In this document: positions 35,897 through 44,182 of the stretch, piece after piece | How positions within the stretch are numbered: position 1 is the first letter of the stretch | Layout: each line of letters begins with the position of its first letter | From: Parablautia muri | GTDB taxonomy: Bacteria > Bacillota > Clostridia > Lachnospirales > Lachnospiraceae | Reading direction: 5' to 3' | NCBI RefSeq assembly: GCF_009917485.1 | Contig: NZ_QZDT01000009.1 | Span: forward strand, 62,001-126,000 | DNA: 64,000 nt | Made by a program: the position numbers and the translations under genes | Notes under the pieces: generated by a model | What the model was told of the DNA's origin: nothing | The model's input: only the letters and a program-made list of their open reading frames with translations | Database searches by the model: none

Positions 35897-35940
35897 GGTA
35901 TCAAACGCTGTCATGCTTCGCAAGTCAGCTTATTAACGAT
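35897..35940 (+). repeat. Dispersed repeat, family C, copy in glnA leader
   Basis: GGTATCAAACGCTGTCATGC then TTCGCAAGTCAGCTTATTAA. Best-preserved copy; the CCTTTGTTCCGTAT at 35987 resembles the other end of the 25942 copy. Confidence 0.65.
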
Positions 35941-35954
35941 AAAAGACGTCCGTA

Positions 35955-35978
35955 TAGCAGCGGCTCACTCCACTGCTA
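35955..35978 (-). promoter_or_regulatory. Hexaloop hairpin in glnA leader, possible ANTAR target
   Basis: Minus strand TAGCAGTGG-AGTGAG-CCGCTGCTA: nine pairs (one G-U) and a six-base loop with A at position 1 and G at position 4, the loop rule for ANTAR binding. A clear second hexaloop was not found, so the assignment is tentative. Confidence 0.4.
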
Positions 35979-36102
35979 TAAGAACGCCTTTGTTCCGTAT
36001 TATGATAGCAGGCCTTTTGTACTTTTGTCAATACCCACTAAACCTTCACAGCAAACGTTACTTTCACACGGCAGCCAGCAAACGAATGCATAGTGACATT
36101 AT

Positions 36103-36366
36103 TTATTTTCTTTTGATAAATTGAATATCAATATCACAATCCATTGCATTTGCAATTAAAACCAGCATATCCAGAGAAAAATTGCATTTCCCCTTTTCCA
36201 ATCTGCAGATGTTTGAACAACTCAAACCCGTTATCTCTGCAACATCGGTTTGTGTCATATTAAGACTCTTTCGTATTGATAGTAACCTTTCAACAGTTTT
36301 TTTTCGCACATCCTTCTGGATAGCTTCAATTACAACGTGTTGCTCTCTTTCATTTTTATCATTCAT
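36103..36366 (-). CDS. XRE family transcriptional regulator
   Basis: 87 residues. Helix-turn-helix at about residues 25-75: LLSIRKSLNMTQTDVAEITG, LSCSNICRLEKGKCNFSLDM and LVLIANAMDCDIDI. Last gene of the AT-rich unit with the nitrilase-fold protein. A family A hairpin lies before it and GGGAG precedes the ATG by 12 bases. It could repress the unit through the palindrome at 39551. XRE genes are common companions of defence or toxin modules; that link is inferred. Confidence 0.8.
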   Translation of the reverse strand: MNDKNEREQHVVIEAIQKDVRKKTVERLLSIRKSLNMTQTDVAEITGLSCSNICRLEKGKCNFSLDMLVLIANAMDCDIDIQFIKRK

Positions 36367-36380
36367 TCCGTTCTTATACT

Positions 36381-36453
36381 CCCTGCAGTACAGCAGGCAT
36401 AGCTTGTGGTACTGCCACCGATAAAGAGCTTGGAAGTTTACTTCCAAACTTTT
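36381..36453 (-). repeat. Hairpin-RBS repeat, family A, composite form, before XRE gene
   Basis: Gene direction: TTTGGAAGTAAACTTCCAAG hairpin, spacer CTCTTTATCGGTG, then GCAGTACCACAAGC/GCCTGCTGTACTGC hairpin and GGGAG. The same two-part order occurs at 45038-45106. Confidence 0.7.
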
Positions 36454-36454
36454 C

Positions 36455-37168
36455 CTATTCGTCAAATTTTATGATTTTATTTGAAATTGCATTTACTTTT
36501 TTATCCAAATTTAATATTCTCTGCATCACTGCATTCTTCCAAAGCTTATCTCTATTCTTTTCAATTAATTCCCAATATACTTCAAAAACTTTTTCTTCCC
36601 ATACAAACATTTGCCAGCTTCTTTTTTTTGATGCATCATAACTATAATTATATACAACTATCATTTCGATTAACGTAAATGCAACTTTCGCAATTATCTC
36701 TAACTGCTCTTTCGAAACACCTTCAAATTCTTTTTCATAAGGATTCGTAGTCAGGACATAATATTCAAAACAATGCTTAATTGTCGTTCTTAATGTATCC
36801 CATTCTATATTCTTAAAAAACTTTATATCTTCAGAGGCATACTCTCTTTCTTCCTTGCATACTCTTATCCATTGGATGAACAAATTATTATCTTTAAAAT
36901 ATGGTTCTTCCTCTAATTTTTCCAGGAAACCTTCTAAGTCCGCGTTTAGAGATACTATGACAATATTATCCAGCATATCTGTCGCAAGGTTGCCTATTTC
37001 ATTATTATCAATAATGAGCTGTTCATCCTTAACATACTGGTTAGCCTTATAATCAGACATTCGCAAAATTTCCCAAAAATTTTTTTCAAAAGTTTTTACT
37101 ATTTCCAATTCTCTTTCGCTAATCTTATTATTTGCTAATAATCCGTTTCTTTCCATTTCCATCTCCAT
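36455..37168 (-). CDS. Unknown helical protein with an R-x4-H motif
   Basis: 237 residues, AT-rich gene, rich in Glu, Lys, Ile and aromatic residues; probably all helical. R127-TTIK-H132 matches the R-x4-6-H pattern of HEPN ribonucleases, but this short motif can occur by chance. No signal peptide; the segment VAFTLIEMIVVYNYSY is the most hydrophobic. The start overlaps the preceding gene by about 30-40 bases, since ATGs lie at 37168, 37162 and 37156. Family unknown. Tight overlap means it works with the two upstream genes. Confidence 0.65.
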   Translation of the reverse strand: MEMEMERNGLLANNKISERELEIVKTFEKNFWEILRMSDYKANQYVKDEQLIIDNNEIGNLATDMLDNIVIVSLNADLEGFLEKLEEEPYFKDNNLFIQWIRVCKEEREYASEDIKFFKNIEWDTLRTTIKHCFEYYVLTTNPYEKEFEGVSKEQLEIIAKVAFTLIEMIVVYNYSYDASKKRSWQMFVWEEKVFEVYWELIEKNRDKLWKNAVMQRILNLDKKVNAISNKIIKFDE

Positions 37169-38036
37169 AATTCGCTTCTAAAATTTTATTATAACTATCA
37201 AAATTATCTTTTAACCCAATGTTAAAAGTAGTACGTGATTTACTCTTACAAGCATTAATGCTTTTTAGTACCATATTGTATCTCTGTTCAAGAGCCTTAT
37301 TCTGTTGCATTGTTAATCCGGACCATTGAGGAATTCTAGACTCTATTTTTTCACTTTCAATATAATACGTAATGTTTTTTAGAACATCGCTGCATTCTTT
37401 GTAAATCATTTTCTGGCACTCTTGCATTTCTATTGCATCTGGCAGTTTTACTACATTATGAAATCGCTTTCCCGTTGGAGTCAGAGAAAGAAACATTTCC
37501 TTCTTTTGTTCTCTCATAGTAAATAAAGTTGCATTTGCATTGATTATATTTTTCAATCTTCTTTGTTTTATCGGTACCGTTTCAACAACAACTTTTAATT
37601 CTACACTTCCCTTTGATGCTATATCCGTAATTTTGTAGAGTTCCTGATATTTTTGCTGTGCCCTTTTAAATTGTTCTTTTTCCTCTCTCCGCTTTCTTTC
37701 TTTATAATATTCCGACAACACCCGTTTGAGCTGAGACAAATATACTACGTCATTAAGTGTTTCTATAATCACAATTGACGATTCTTCACTATTTTCGCAA
37801 ACTTTTGAGAAAACTTTCAACAAGGCCGCATAGCTTTCATTGATACTAATTTCACTCTTCACCAGCTCCTGGAGACAAAAATTTTCGATTCCGCTTTGGA
37901 AATACACCCGAATTGCCTGAAATACATCTTCCAGACACCTTTCCTGTTTTGCATTTCTTTCTCCCTTTTCATAAGCAAAATATTCAAAAAAGCCCTCATT
38001 TGTTTTCATATCTTTCATATCCATCACCCAATCCAT
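37128..38036 (-). CDS. Unknown protein with winged-helix-like segment
   Basis: 302 residues. Helical N-terminus (GFFEYFAYEKGERNAKQERC), a charged coiled-coil stretch near residues 110-145 (EYYKERKRREEKEQFKRAQQ) and then PIKQRRLKNIINANATLFTM with FLSLTPTGKRFHNVV, which reads like a small winged helix. No enzyme motif. It overlaps the nitrilase-fold gene by 13 bases and the next gene by about 40. Likely part of one complex or pathway with them. Family not recognised. Confidence 0.65.
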   Translation of the reverse strand: MDWVMDMKDMKTNEGFFEYFAYEKGERNAKQERCLEDVFQAIRVYFQSGIENFCLQELVKSEISINESYAALLKVFSKVCENSEESSIVIIETLNDVVYLSQLKRVLSEYYKERKRREEKEQFKRAQQKYQELYKITDIASKGSVELKVVVETVPIKQRRLKNIINANATLFTMREQKKEMFLSLTPTGKRFHNVVKLPDAIEMQECQKMIYKECSDVLKNITYYIESEKIESRIPQWSGLTMQQNKALEQRYNMVLKSINACKSKSRTTFNIGLKDNFDSYNKILEANYGDGNGKKRIISK

Positions 38037-39520
38037 TCAAAGTCAAAAGTTTTGATATCAGTTCCTGGCACTATACGCTTTCCATCAAATTTGATAATGG
38101 CTTTATGTCCCATACACACATCTACACAACTACTACAGGTATCCTTTTTATAATAATATTCCAGAACGGATGTCCTCTTTTTCCCTTTCCTCGCCGGCAA
38201 TGCAATAAATCCAATTGCCTTAGATGGCAATGCTGCCTGCTGTTCTTCCTTCAAACCTCCAACAGCCGAACAAGCATTACAAAGTACAACAATGATATTA
38301 TAGAGGGACGCTAACGATTCAGCGGTACTTTCCAGGTCAGCAGATGATGAAAAGGCCGGCACTAGAAGTAAATTCACTCGGAGCATCCGCCACAGTAATA
38401 ACATACTTGGGTCATCTATGTCTTTACATATTCCAATGGCTATTCGTCCAAAGCTTCCGGCCTCTATAATATTATAGGTCTTATTGCTCTTACCAAGAGG
38501 ATTTAATTTTTCCTGATATTCCCTCTCCTTCCCACTTTCCCCACCTTCATGTCTTTTGGCTATATATGGACAACGTTTATAATGTTTATACACTTCATTG
38601 CCACATAAACATATTGTACTATAATTATATCCATCCTCCCATACGCTGCCATTTACCACCATCTCAGGCCTTTCATTCCGCCCTATGCTACACTGTGTCA
38701 TATTTTCTGTAAACAGCATTTCAGGAAATATGATAAAATCTGTCGCATTTTCTTGCGCTAAGAGCTCGAATAATCGTTTTTGCTTACTGAGTAGTCTTTC
38801 TTCTTGTCCTGATTTCATTCCTTCACAAGAAAAATACCTGCCTTCATATCTAATATTTTGAATCTCATCCAAATCAACCTGTGTAAATGGTATTAACGTC
38901 AGCTTTATATTATTTTTACCTTCATAATATTTTCCTAACCCACTATCTCCACGCACCCTGGAAACATTTACCGGAAATTCCTCAATCGTCCCCTTTTCCA
39001 TAATAATATAATTTTTAAAATAGCTGCCCAGCATAGAGCTATTAGATGCCTTAGTGTTCCTCAGCATAGGATAGCCATCATTAGAAAAATTGGCTTGACT
39101 TCTTGTCATAAATGTATTGTCCAAAACCGGCAAAATCCTAATATCACTCGTAAAATGTATATTTAATGCTGAATATCTGACAAAATAAGCATTAGAATTC
39201 GTACTGTCCGGTACAGGTTCTTCTAAGTCTATGTAATCATCAATTGTTCTGGCTATGTCAAATGCCTGCTCGGGTGTACATTCAAATCCACAAATCATAT
39301 GTAACTGTTCCAGTAACATAAGCAGTGAATTTCTCTTTCCCTCTATCTCCCGATTTACTATATAGGTATCAACCGCATTTGCAATATCATTATATTTTTC
39401 GCTGCCATTTTCAGATGGAGCAAAGTTTCTTTTATCTGCTGCTTCTAAAAGGAACATGCAACAATATGCAAATAGATCATATATATTTTCTATTTGTGGG
39501 TTCTTTAGAAATTGATACAC
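38024..39520 (-). CDS. Nitrilase-superfamily domain protein of unknown system
   Basis: 498 residues. N-terminal 200 residues are helical and match nothing recognised. The C-terminal half has a carbon-nitrogen hydrolase core: E267 in DFIIFPEMLF, K312 or K315 in VYKHYKRCPY, and C365 in IAIGICKDIDD, the Glu-Lys-Cys order of nitrilases. This suggests amide or nitrile hydrolysis, or use of the fold as an effector. GTG start with GGAGG 10 bases before it. First gene of the AT-rich unit behind a 32-bp palindrome. Nitrilase domains occur in some phage-defence proteins joined to reverse transcriptase; no reverse transcriptase is present here. Confidence 0.75.
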   Translation of the reverse strand: MYQFLKNPQIENIYDLFAYCCMFLLEAADKRNFAPSENGSEKYNDIANAVDTYIVNREIEGKRNSLLMLLEQLHMICGFECTPEQAFDIARTIDDYIDLEEPVPDSTNSNAYFVRYSALNIHFTSDIRILPVLDNTFMTRSQANFSNDGYPMLRNTKASNSSMLGSYFKNYIIMEKGTIEEFPVNVSRVRGDSGLGKYYEGKNNIKLTLIPFTQVDLDEIQNIRYEGRYFSCEGMKSGQEERLLSKQKRLFELLAQENATDFIIFPEMLFTENMTQCSIGRNERPEMVVNGSVWEDGYNYSTICLCGNEVYKHYKRCPYIAKRHEGGESGKEREYQEKLNPLGKSNKTYNIIEAGSFGRIAIGICKDIDDPSMLLLWRMLRVNLLLVPAFSSSADLESTAESLASLYNIIVVLCNACSAVGGLKEEQQAALPSKAIGFIALPARKGKKRTSVLEYYYKKDTCSSCVDVCMGHKAIIKFDGKRIVPGTDIKTFDFEWIG

Positions 39521-39550
39521 AATCCCGGTACCTCCATATTATTTATATAT

Positions 39551-39582
39551 GAAACATATTATCATATATGATAATATGTTTC
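39551..39582. promoter_or_regulatory. Perfect 32-bp palindrome, operator candidate
   Basis: Half-site GAAACATATTATCATA followed by its exact reverse complement, with no central spacer. Ends 31 bases before the GTG of the nitrilase-fold gene and overlaps -10-like TATAAT-type sequence. The XRE protein at the end of the unit is a candidate ligand. No T-run follows, so a terminator is less likely. Confidence 0.6.
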
Positions 39583-39733
39583 AACCATGTTCTCAATGGA
39601 ATCTTTCACAATCCGAACGCGGCCGCCCTCTTATTCCGAAAAAACTTCTTAGCTATAAAGTTTCTAAAGCAACAAGGCATAAATCCCCGCCATAAATAAT
39701 AATATGATAAAAAGAATGTAACGGGGATAGCCT

Positions 39734-40216
39734 ATGAGCTCCAAAACCAAAATTGTTGTACTTCATCTGAAAGAATTAATATATACCGGCCTGTTTGCAC
39801 TGCTGGGAATATTATTTATCATTCTCCTCATTATCATGTTTGTACCAAAGGATAAAAAGCAGGAAACCACTATAGAAACACCTTCTGCTGTCTATGTCCC
39901 AGGCATTTACACTACATCCCTGGTTTTAAACGACAACGCGGTAGATGTGGAGGTCACCGTAGATGAAACCAACATCAACGATATCCGTATTGTTAATCTG
40001 GATGAAGCCGTAACAACCATGTTTCCGCTCCTTGAGCCCTCCTTTGACGACCTGGCAAATCAGATCCTGAAAAACCAGTCGCTGGATAATATCACCTATG
40101 CGGACGACAACAAATATACCTCTATGGTTTTATTAAATGCCATTAAATCCTCACTTAGCAAGGCCGCATCGCCTTCACCCTCTGCAGACCCCTCCGCTTC
40201 GCCCTCGCCTACATAA
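39734..40216 (+). CDS. Membrane-anchored protein with FMN-binding-like domain
   Basis: 160 residues. One N-terminal membrane helix (LIYTGLFALLGILFIILLII, residues 14-33), then an extracellular part VPGIYTTSLVLNDNAVDVEV followed by TVDETNINDIRIV and NKYTSMVLLNAIKSSL. This order resembles FMN_bind domains of electron-transfer proteins, but the flavin-linking S/T-GAT motif is changed to ADDNKYTS, so flavin attachment is doubtful. It ends in a Pro/Ser tail, PSPSADPSASPSPT. Single gene. Confidence 0.6.
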   Translation: MSSKTKIVVLHLKELIYTGLFALLGILFIILLIIMFVPKDKKQETTIETPSAVYVPGIYTTSLVLNDNAVDVEVTVDETNINDIRIVNLDEAVTTMFPLLEPSFDDLANQILKNQSLDNITYADDNKYTSMVLLNAIKSSLSKAASPSPSADPSASPSPT

Positions 40217-40315
40217 GAGTGCTGATGCGCTTACCTGGCATAATTAGGCATAAAACGCGAAGCATTGCTGTTAAAGCTACGGATGCCACGCTTTTCAAGC
40301 TGGCTTATTGTAATC

Positions 40316-40383
40316 AAAAACCCCGCAGTCCACTGTATTGCAGGATACAAAATATCAAGCCTACAATGCAGTGTGCTGCAGGG
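40316..40383. terminator. Bidirectional terminator
   Basis: Long imperfect stem of about 24 pairs: CCCCGCAGTCCACTGTATTG against CAATGCAGTGTGCTGCAGGG. On the minus strand it is followed by TTTTTG. Placed between convergent genes. Confidence 0.75.
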
Positions 40384-40388
40384 TAATT

Positions 40389-42299
40389 CTAAAGTCCTTC
40401 CAGCTGCTCCATCCACACCCTTACGCATGCATCGGAAGGCATCCGCAAATCTCCCCTGGGGGACACCGCCACACTGCCCACCTTAGGGCCGTCCGGCAGA
40501 CAGGAGCGTTTAAACTGCTGGGAAAAAAATCTTTTATAAAAAGTTTTCATCCATTTTAAAATAACCCCATCCTCATACTGCCCTGCAAAGGAAAGCCTTG
40601 CAATCCGAAAAATTTTTTCCGGCTCAAAGCCGCAACGCAGCATATAATAAAGGAAGTAGTCATGGAGCTCATAAGGTCCCACCAAATCCTCCGTTTTCTG
40701 GGAAATCACACCATCTACCGGCGGAAGCAGCTCCGGGCTCACCGGCGTATCCAGTACATCCAGTAAAATTCCCTTAAGCTTATCATTTCCACAGGTGTCC
40801 GCATAGTAGCGCACCAGATGGCGCACCAGGGTTTTAGGAACGCCTGCATTTACCCCGTACATGGACATATGGTCTCCATTGTAGGTGGCCCACCCTAAAG
40901 CCAGCTCCGACATATCCCCGGTACCAATTACCATGCCGTTTTCCTGGTTGGCTATATCCATTAAAATTTGGGTTCTCTCCCTTGCCTGGCTGTTTTCGTA
41001 GGTTACGTCATGGTTATCCATACTCTGGCCGATATCCCTGAAATGAACGCTCACTGCCTCCCTGATATCCACCTCTTTTAAGGCGGCTCCCAAAATCTCT
41101 GTGAGCTTGCAAGCATTCTCATAGGTCCTGTCCGTGGTTCCAAAGCAAGGCATCGTGACAGCAATGATATTTTCCCTGTGGATTTCCAGCATATCAAGGG
41201 TTCTTGCGCTTACCAGCAGCGCCAACGTAGAATCAAGTCCCCCTGATACGCCAATTACCACTTTTTTACATCCCGTATGCTCCAGTCGTTTCTTAAGCCC
41301 CATGGACTGGATCGACAAAATTTCATCACAGCGCTTTTCCTTCTCATCCTTGTTTTCAGGCACAAAGGGCATCCCGGAAAAGGTTCGCGATAGCTTCGTT
41401 TCCTCTTTTTTAAGAGTAAAGGGAACTATCTGATAATCCGGGCAATCACCACATGCAAAGGTATTCATCCTCCTCCGTTCCATCCGCAGCTTATTTATAT
41501 CAATATCCCCGATAATCGTCTGATTTTCGAACCGCTCCCCCTTCGCAAGCACACTGCCGTTTTCTACAATCATATTATGGCCGCCAAAAACCAAATCCTG
41601 GGTGGATTCTCCCTCCCCGCTGCTGCAATATATATACCCCGCAATCAGCTTGGCGCTTGCAGATCTGACCAGCATCTCCCGATAAGTATCCTTATTTACT
41701 GTCTCATTGGAGGCGGAAAGGTTCACCAATAAGGTTGCTCCCGCCATGGCATGAGAAATCCCCGGCGCATCCGGCGCCCAAATATCCTCACAGATTTCAC
41801 AGCCAATCAAAAGTTCTTCCATCCCTTCGCCCTTTAGCAGAATATTGGTGCCAAAAGGAATCTCTTTTCCGTTAAAGTTCACCCAAACAGCCTTTTTATT
41901 TCCTGCTCTGAAATGCCGTGTCTCATAAAACTCTCCATAAGACGGGATAAAGGTCTTTGGAATCATACAAAGCACTTCTCCATCGCAGACAGCCGCCGCC
42001 ACATTGTAAAGCTTTCCCTCTCTCTCAAAGGGCAGCCCCACAAATACAAGCGCATCCTTCCCCTTCGTAAATTCCGCTATCCTGATCAGCTGTTCTTTGC
42101 AGGAGGAAAGAAGCCTTTCCTGTAAAAACAAATCTTCGCAGGTATAAGCGCTTATGCAAAGCTCAGGAAAAACAAGCACCTTGGCCCCTTCTCCCATCGC
42201 TTTCTCAATTCCCTGGCAAATCTGTTCTCTGTTAAAAATTGTGTCCGCAACCTTCACCTTTGGTGTAACAGCTGCCACTTTAATAAATCCATGCTTCAT
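40389..42299 (-). CDS. nadE: Glutamine-dependent NAD+ synthetase
   Basis: 636 residues, the two-domain form. N-terminal glutaminase of the nitrilase fold with E in LVFPELCISAYTC near residue 45, K in KTFIPSYGEF and C in LLIGCEICEDIW; C-terminal synthetase with ATP loop VIGVSGGLDSTLAL near residue 340 and TGDMSELALGWATYNGDHM. Converts deamido-NAD to NAD using glutamine. GGGGG seven bases before the ATG sets the start, eight codons inside the open frame. Followed 26 bases after the Hsp33 gene in the same direction. Confidence 0.95.
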   Translation of the reverse strand: MKHGFIKVAAVTPKVKVADTIFNREQICQGIEKAMGEGAKVLVFPELCISAYTCEDLFLQERLLSSCKEQLIRIAEFTKGKDALVFVGLPFEREGKLYNVAAAVCDGEVLCMIPKTFIPSYGEFYETRHFRAGNKKAVWVNFNGKEIPFGTNILLKGEGMEELLIGCEICEDIWAPDAPGISHAMAGATLLVNLSASNETVNKDTYREMLVRSASAKLIAGYIYCSSGEGESTQDLVFGGHNMIVENGSVLAKGERFENQTIIGDIDINKLRMERRRMNTFACGDCPDYQIVPFTLKKEETKLSRTFSGMPFVPENKDEKEKRCDEILSIQSMGLKKRLEHTGCKKVVIGVSGGLDSTLALLVSARTLDMLEIHRENIIAVTMPCFGTTDRTYENACKLTEILGAALKEVDIREAVSVHFRDIGQSMDNHDVTYENSQARERTQILMDIANQENGMVIGTGDMSELALGWATYNGDHMSMYGVNAGVPKTLVRHLVRYYADTCGNDKLKGILLDVLDTPVSPELLPPVDGVISQKTEDLVGPYELHDYFLYYMLRCGFEPEKIFRIARLSFAGQYEDGVILKWMKTFYKRFFSQQFKRSCLPDGPKVGSVAVSPRGDLRMPSDACVRVWMEQLEGL

Positions 42300-42325
42300 C
42301 TTTATGCCCCCGCATATAAACATCC

Positions 42326-43204
42326 TTATCTACTTTTGTCCAACAGTTCCTTCAGCTCCTTTACCGAAAACTGATAAGAGGTATTGCAAAAATGGCAGTT
42401 CACCTCAATATCCTTATTTTCGGAAATCATTTCTTTGATTTCCTTTTTACCGATACTGATAATCGCCCGCTCAACCCGCTTTTTATCACATCCGCAGTAA
42501 AACTGCGCGGGCAAAGTATCCACGATCTCCAAATCCAGTCCTTTTAAGAGAATCCCCAGCATATCCTCAGGGGCTTTTCCTTCATCCAGTACCTTTGTCA
42601 CAGAGGAAAATTCGGTCAGATTCTTTTCCAGGGCGGCAATTACCTTATCCTCTGTAAAGGGCATCAGCTGCACGATAAATCCCCCGGCCTGCCTGACTGT
42701 ATTATCTCTTTCCATCAACACACCCAGCCCTACGCTGGAACGCACCTGTTCCGAAGTGGCAAAATAGTAAGTGAGGTCTTCCGCAATTTCTCCTGTCTGC
42801 AATGCAGTCTGCCCCACATAAGGCTCTTTTAACCCTAAATCCTTTACGACCCGGAGCATTCCCTTTCCGACTGCGCCTCCCACGTCCAGCTTGCCTAATG
42901 CGTTAGGGGGCAGCATTACCTGGGGCTGTATCGCGTAACCCTTTACGTTTCCCTGTCCGTCAGCGGTGACTGTCATCCCCTTTACCGGTCCATCTGCGCT
43001 TATCTGCAGGGTGAGTAAATCCTTTTCTCCTTTTAGCATTGCGCCCATCATAACACCGCCTGTCATCAGGCGCCCTAAAGCCGCGCTTACAACAGGGCTG
43101 GTATCATGAGCCCTCCTCGCCGCCTCCACCAGATCTCTGGTGGTTGCCGCAAAAGCTCTGATCTGTGCGCCTGCGGCCGTTACCCTGACAATATAATCTG
43201 ACAT
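42326..43204 (-). CDS. hslO: Redox-regulated chaperone Hsp33
   Basis: 292 residues, full length. DYIVRVTAAGAQIRAFAATT start, GRLMTGGVMMGAMLKGEKD and the zinc redox switch at the C-terminus: CGC near residue 230 and CHFC near residue 267. Under oxidative stress the cysteines release zinc, and the protein becomes a holdase. Between nadE and a methyltransferase gene in one direction, with short gaps. Confidence 0.95.
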   Translation of the reverse strand: MSDYIVRVTAAGAQIRAFAATTRDLVEAARRAHDTSPVVSAALGRLMTGGVMMGAMLKGEKDLLTLQISADGPVKGMTVTADGQGNVKGYAIQPQVMLPPNALGKLDVGGAVGKGMLRVVKDLGLKEPYVGQTALQTGEIAEDLTYYFATSEQVRSSVGLGVLMERDNTVRQAGGFIVQLMPFTEDKVIAALEKNLTEFSSVTKVLDEGKAPEDMLGILLKGLDLEIVDTLPAQFYCGCDKKRVERAIISIGKKEIKEMISENKDIEVNCHFCNTSYQFSVKELKELLDKSR

Positions 43205-43218
43205 AATCTATTCCTTCC

Positions 43219-44112
43219 TTAGCCTTTTTGCTTTCCACGCTCTCTGGCTGCCACATAAATTCTCTCACTCATCTCACCCGGCTTTTCATGGGTGTCCGCA
43301 TCCAGCACAAGTATCACTTCCATCCCCGCCTTTTCCACAAACCCAAGCATTTCATCAAGCCTATATCCCCTTTGCAGGTGGGTTTCCGTAAATCGCCGAA
43401 ACAGCCCGCTTTTTTCCTCTTTTACAAAGATTGTCAGGTCATACTCATTTATCCTCTCCTGCTCATGGTAATAATTCTCCCAAATAAAGCTGCAGGTTTC
43501 CCTGTTCTCTGCGATCGTTGTATCCCCTATCACCTTTTCATATTTATAAACCGTATTAAAGTCAAAGATAAAAAGACCGCCGGGATACAGGTAATTGTTC
43601 ACCAGCGAAAACACACCCTCTATCTCATCGTCTTCCAAAAGGTAATTGAATGAATCGCACACACTCAGCACTGTCCCAACAGTACTGTACAAATCCAAAT
43701 CCCGTATATCCTGACAAAGATAGAGAATTTCACTGCCGGATTTTTCCTTTTTTTCCAAAGCTTCATGCAGCATTGCCTCCGAATTGTCTACGCCAATCAT
43801 ATCGTAGCCCTTTGCATACATAAGCTCTGTCAATGTACCTGTTCCGCACCCTAAATCCAGCACCAGATTCCGCTCTGTCTCCAAAGCTTCCTCCTGCACC
43901 ATACGATTTTCATCCTCTCTCCCAGCGGTTCCCGCCAAGGTCAGATTCCCTTCTCCATTTGAAAAATCTTTCCTCTCGCCCAAGGGCTTTGAAATTCCAT
44001 ATTTTTTTATTAAATCTTCCAAAAAATCCGCCCACTCCTCATAGGGCGTATCTTCCATAAAAATATCATACACTCCGGCAAAATCCGTATACGCTTCCAC
44101 AGCATTCTCCAT
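43219..44112 (-). CDS. Class I SAM-dependent methyltransferase
   Basis: 297 residues. YTDFAGVYDIFMEDTPYEEW at the start is typical for this clostridial group. The SAM-binding motif NLVLDLGCGTGTLTELMYAK is near residue 90, followed by GVDNSEAML and CDSFNYLLED. A stretch of about 35 residues (48-83, with NGEGNLTLAGTAGREDENR) between the N-terminal helix and motif I is an unusual insertion. No good ribosome site; the ATG lies at the end of a family B repeat. Substrate unknown. It lies beside hslO, a common gene neighbour in this family. Confidence 0.85.
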   Translation of the reverse strand: MENAVEAYTDFAGVYDIFMEDTPYEEWADFLEDLIKKYGISKPLGERKDFSNGEGNLTLAGTAGREDENRMVQEEALETERNLVLDLGCGTGTLTELMYAKGYDMIGVDNSEAMLHEALEKKEKSGSEILYLCQDIRDLDLYSTVGTVLSVCDSFNYLLEDDEIEGVFSLVNNYLYPGGLFIFDFNTVYKYEKVIGDTTIAENRETCSFIWENYYHEQERINEYDLTIFVKEEKSGLFRRFTETHLQRGYRLDEMLGFVEKAGMEVILVLDADTHEKPGEMSERIYVAARERGKQKG

Positions 44113-44182
44113 TCTTGCCAGCAGCCCTCAAATTTGGGCGCATGCACAAGTTTGTTGATTGAAAAATCTCTGATTTTTCAAT
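44111..44182. repeat. Dispersed leader repeat, family B, copy 3
   Basis: GCCAGCAGCCCTCAAATTTG then GGCGCATGCACAAGTTTG, followed by hairpin GATTGAAAAATC/GATTTTTCAATC. Same core as 6601 and 28989. Its right end touches the DUF368 stop. Confidence 0.65.

Noticed and set aside
35004-35936. 310-codon open frame on the plus strand
   Set aside because: Antisense to glnA, whose active-site motifs are intact; no ribosome site or known domain.
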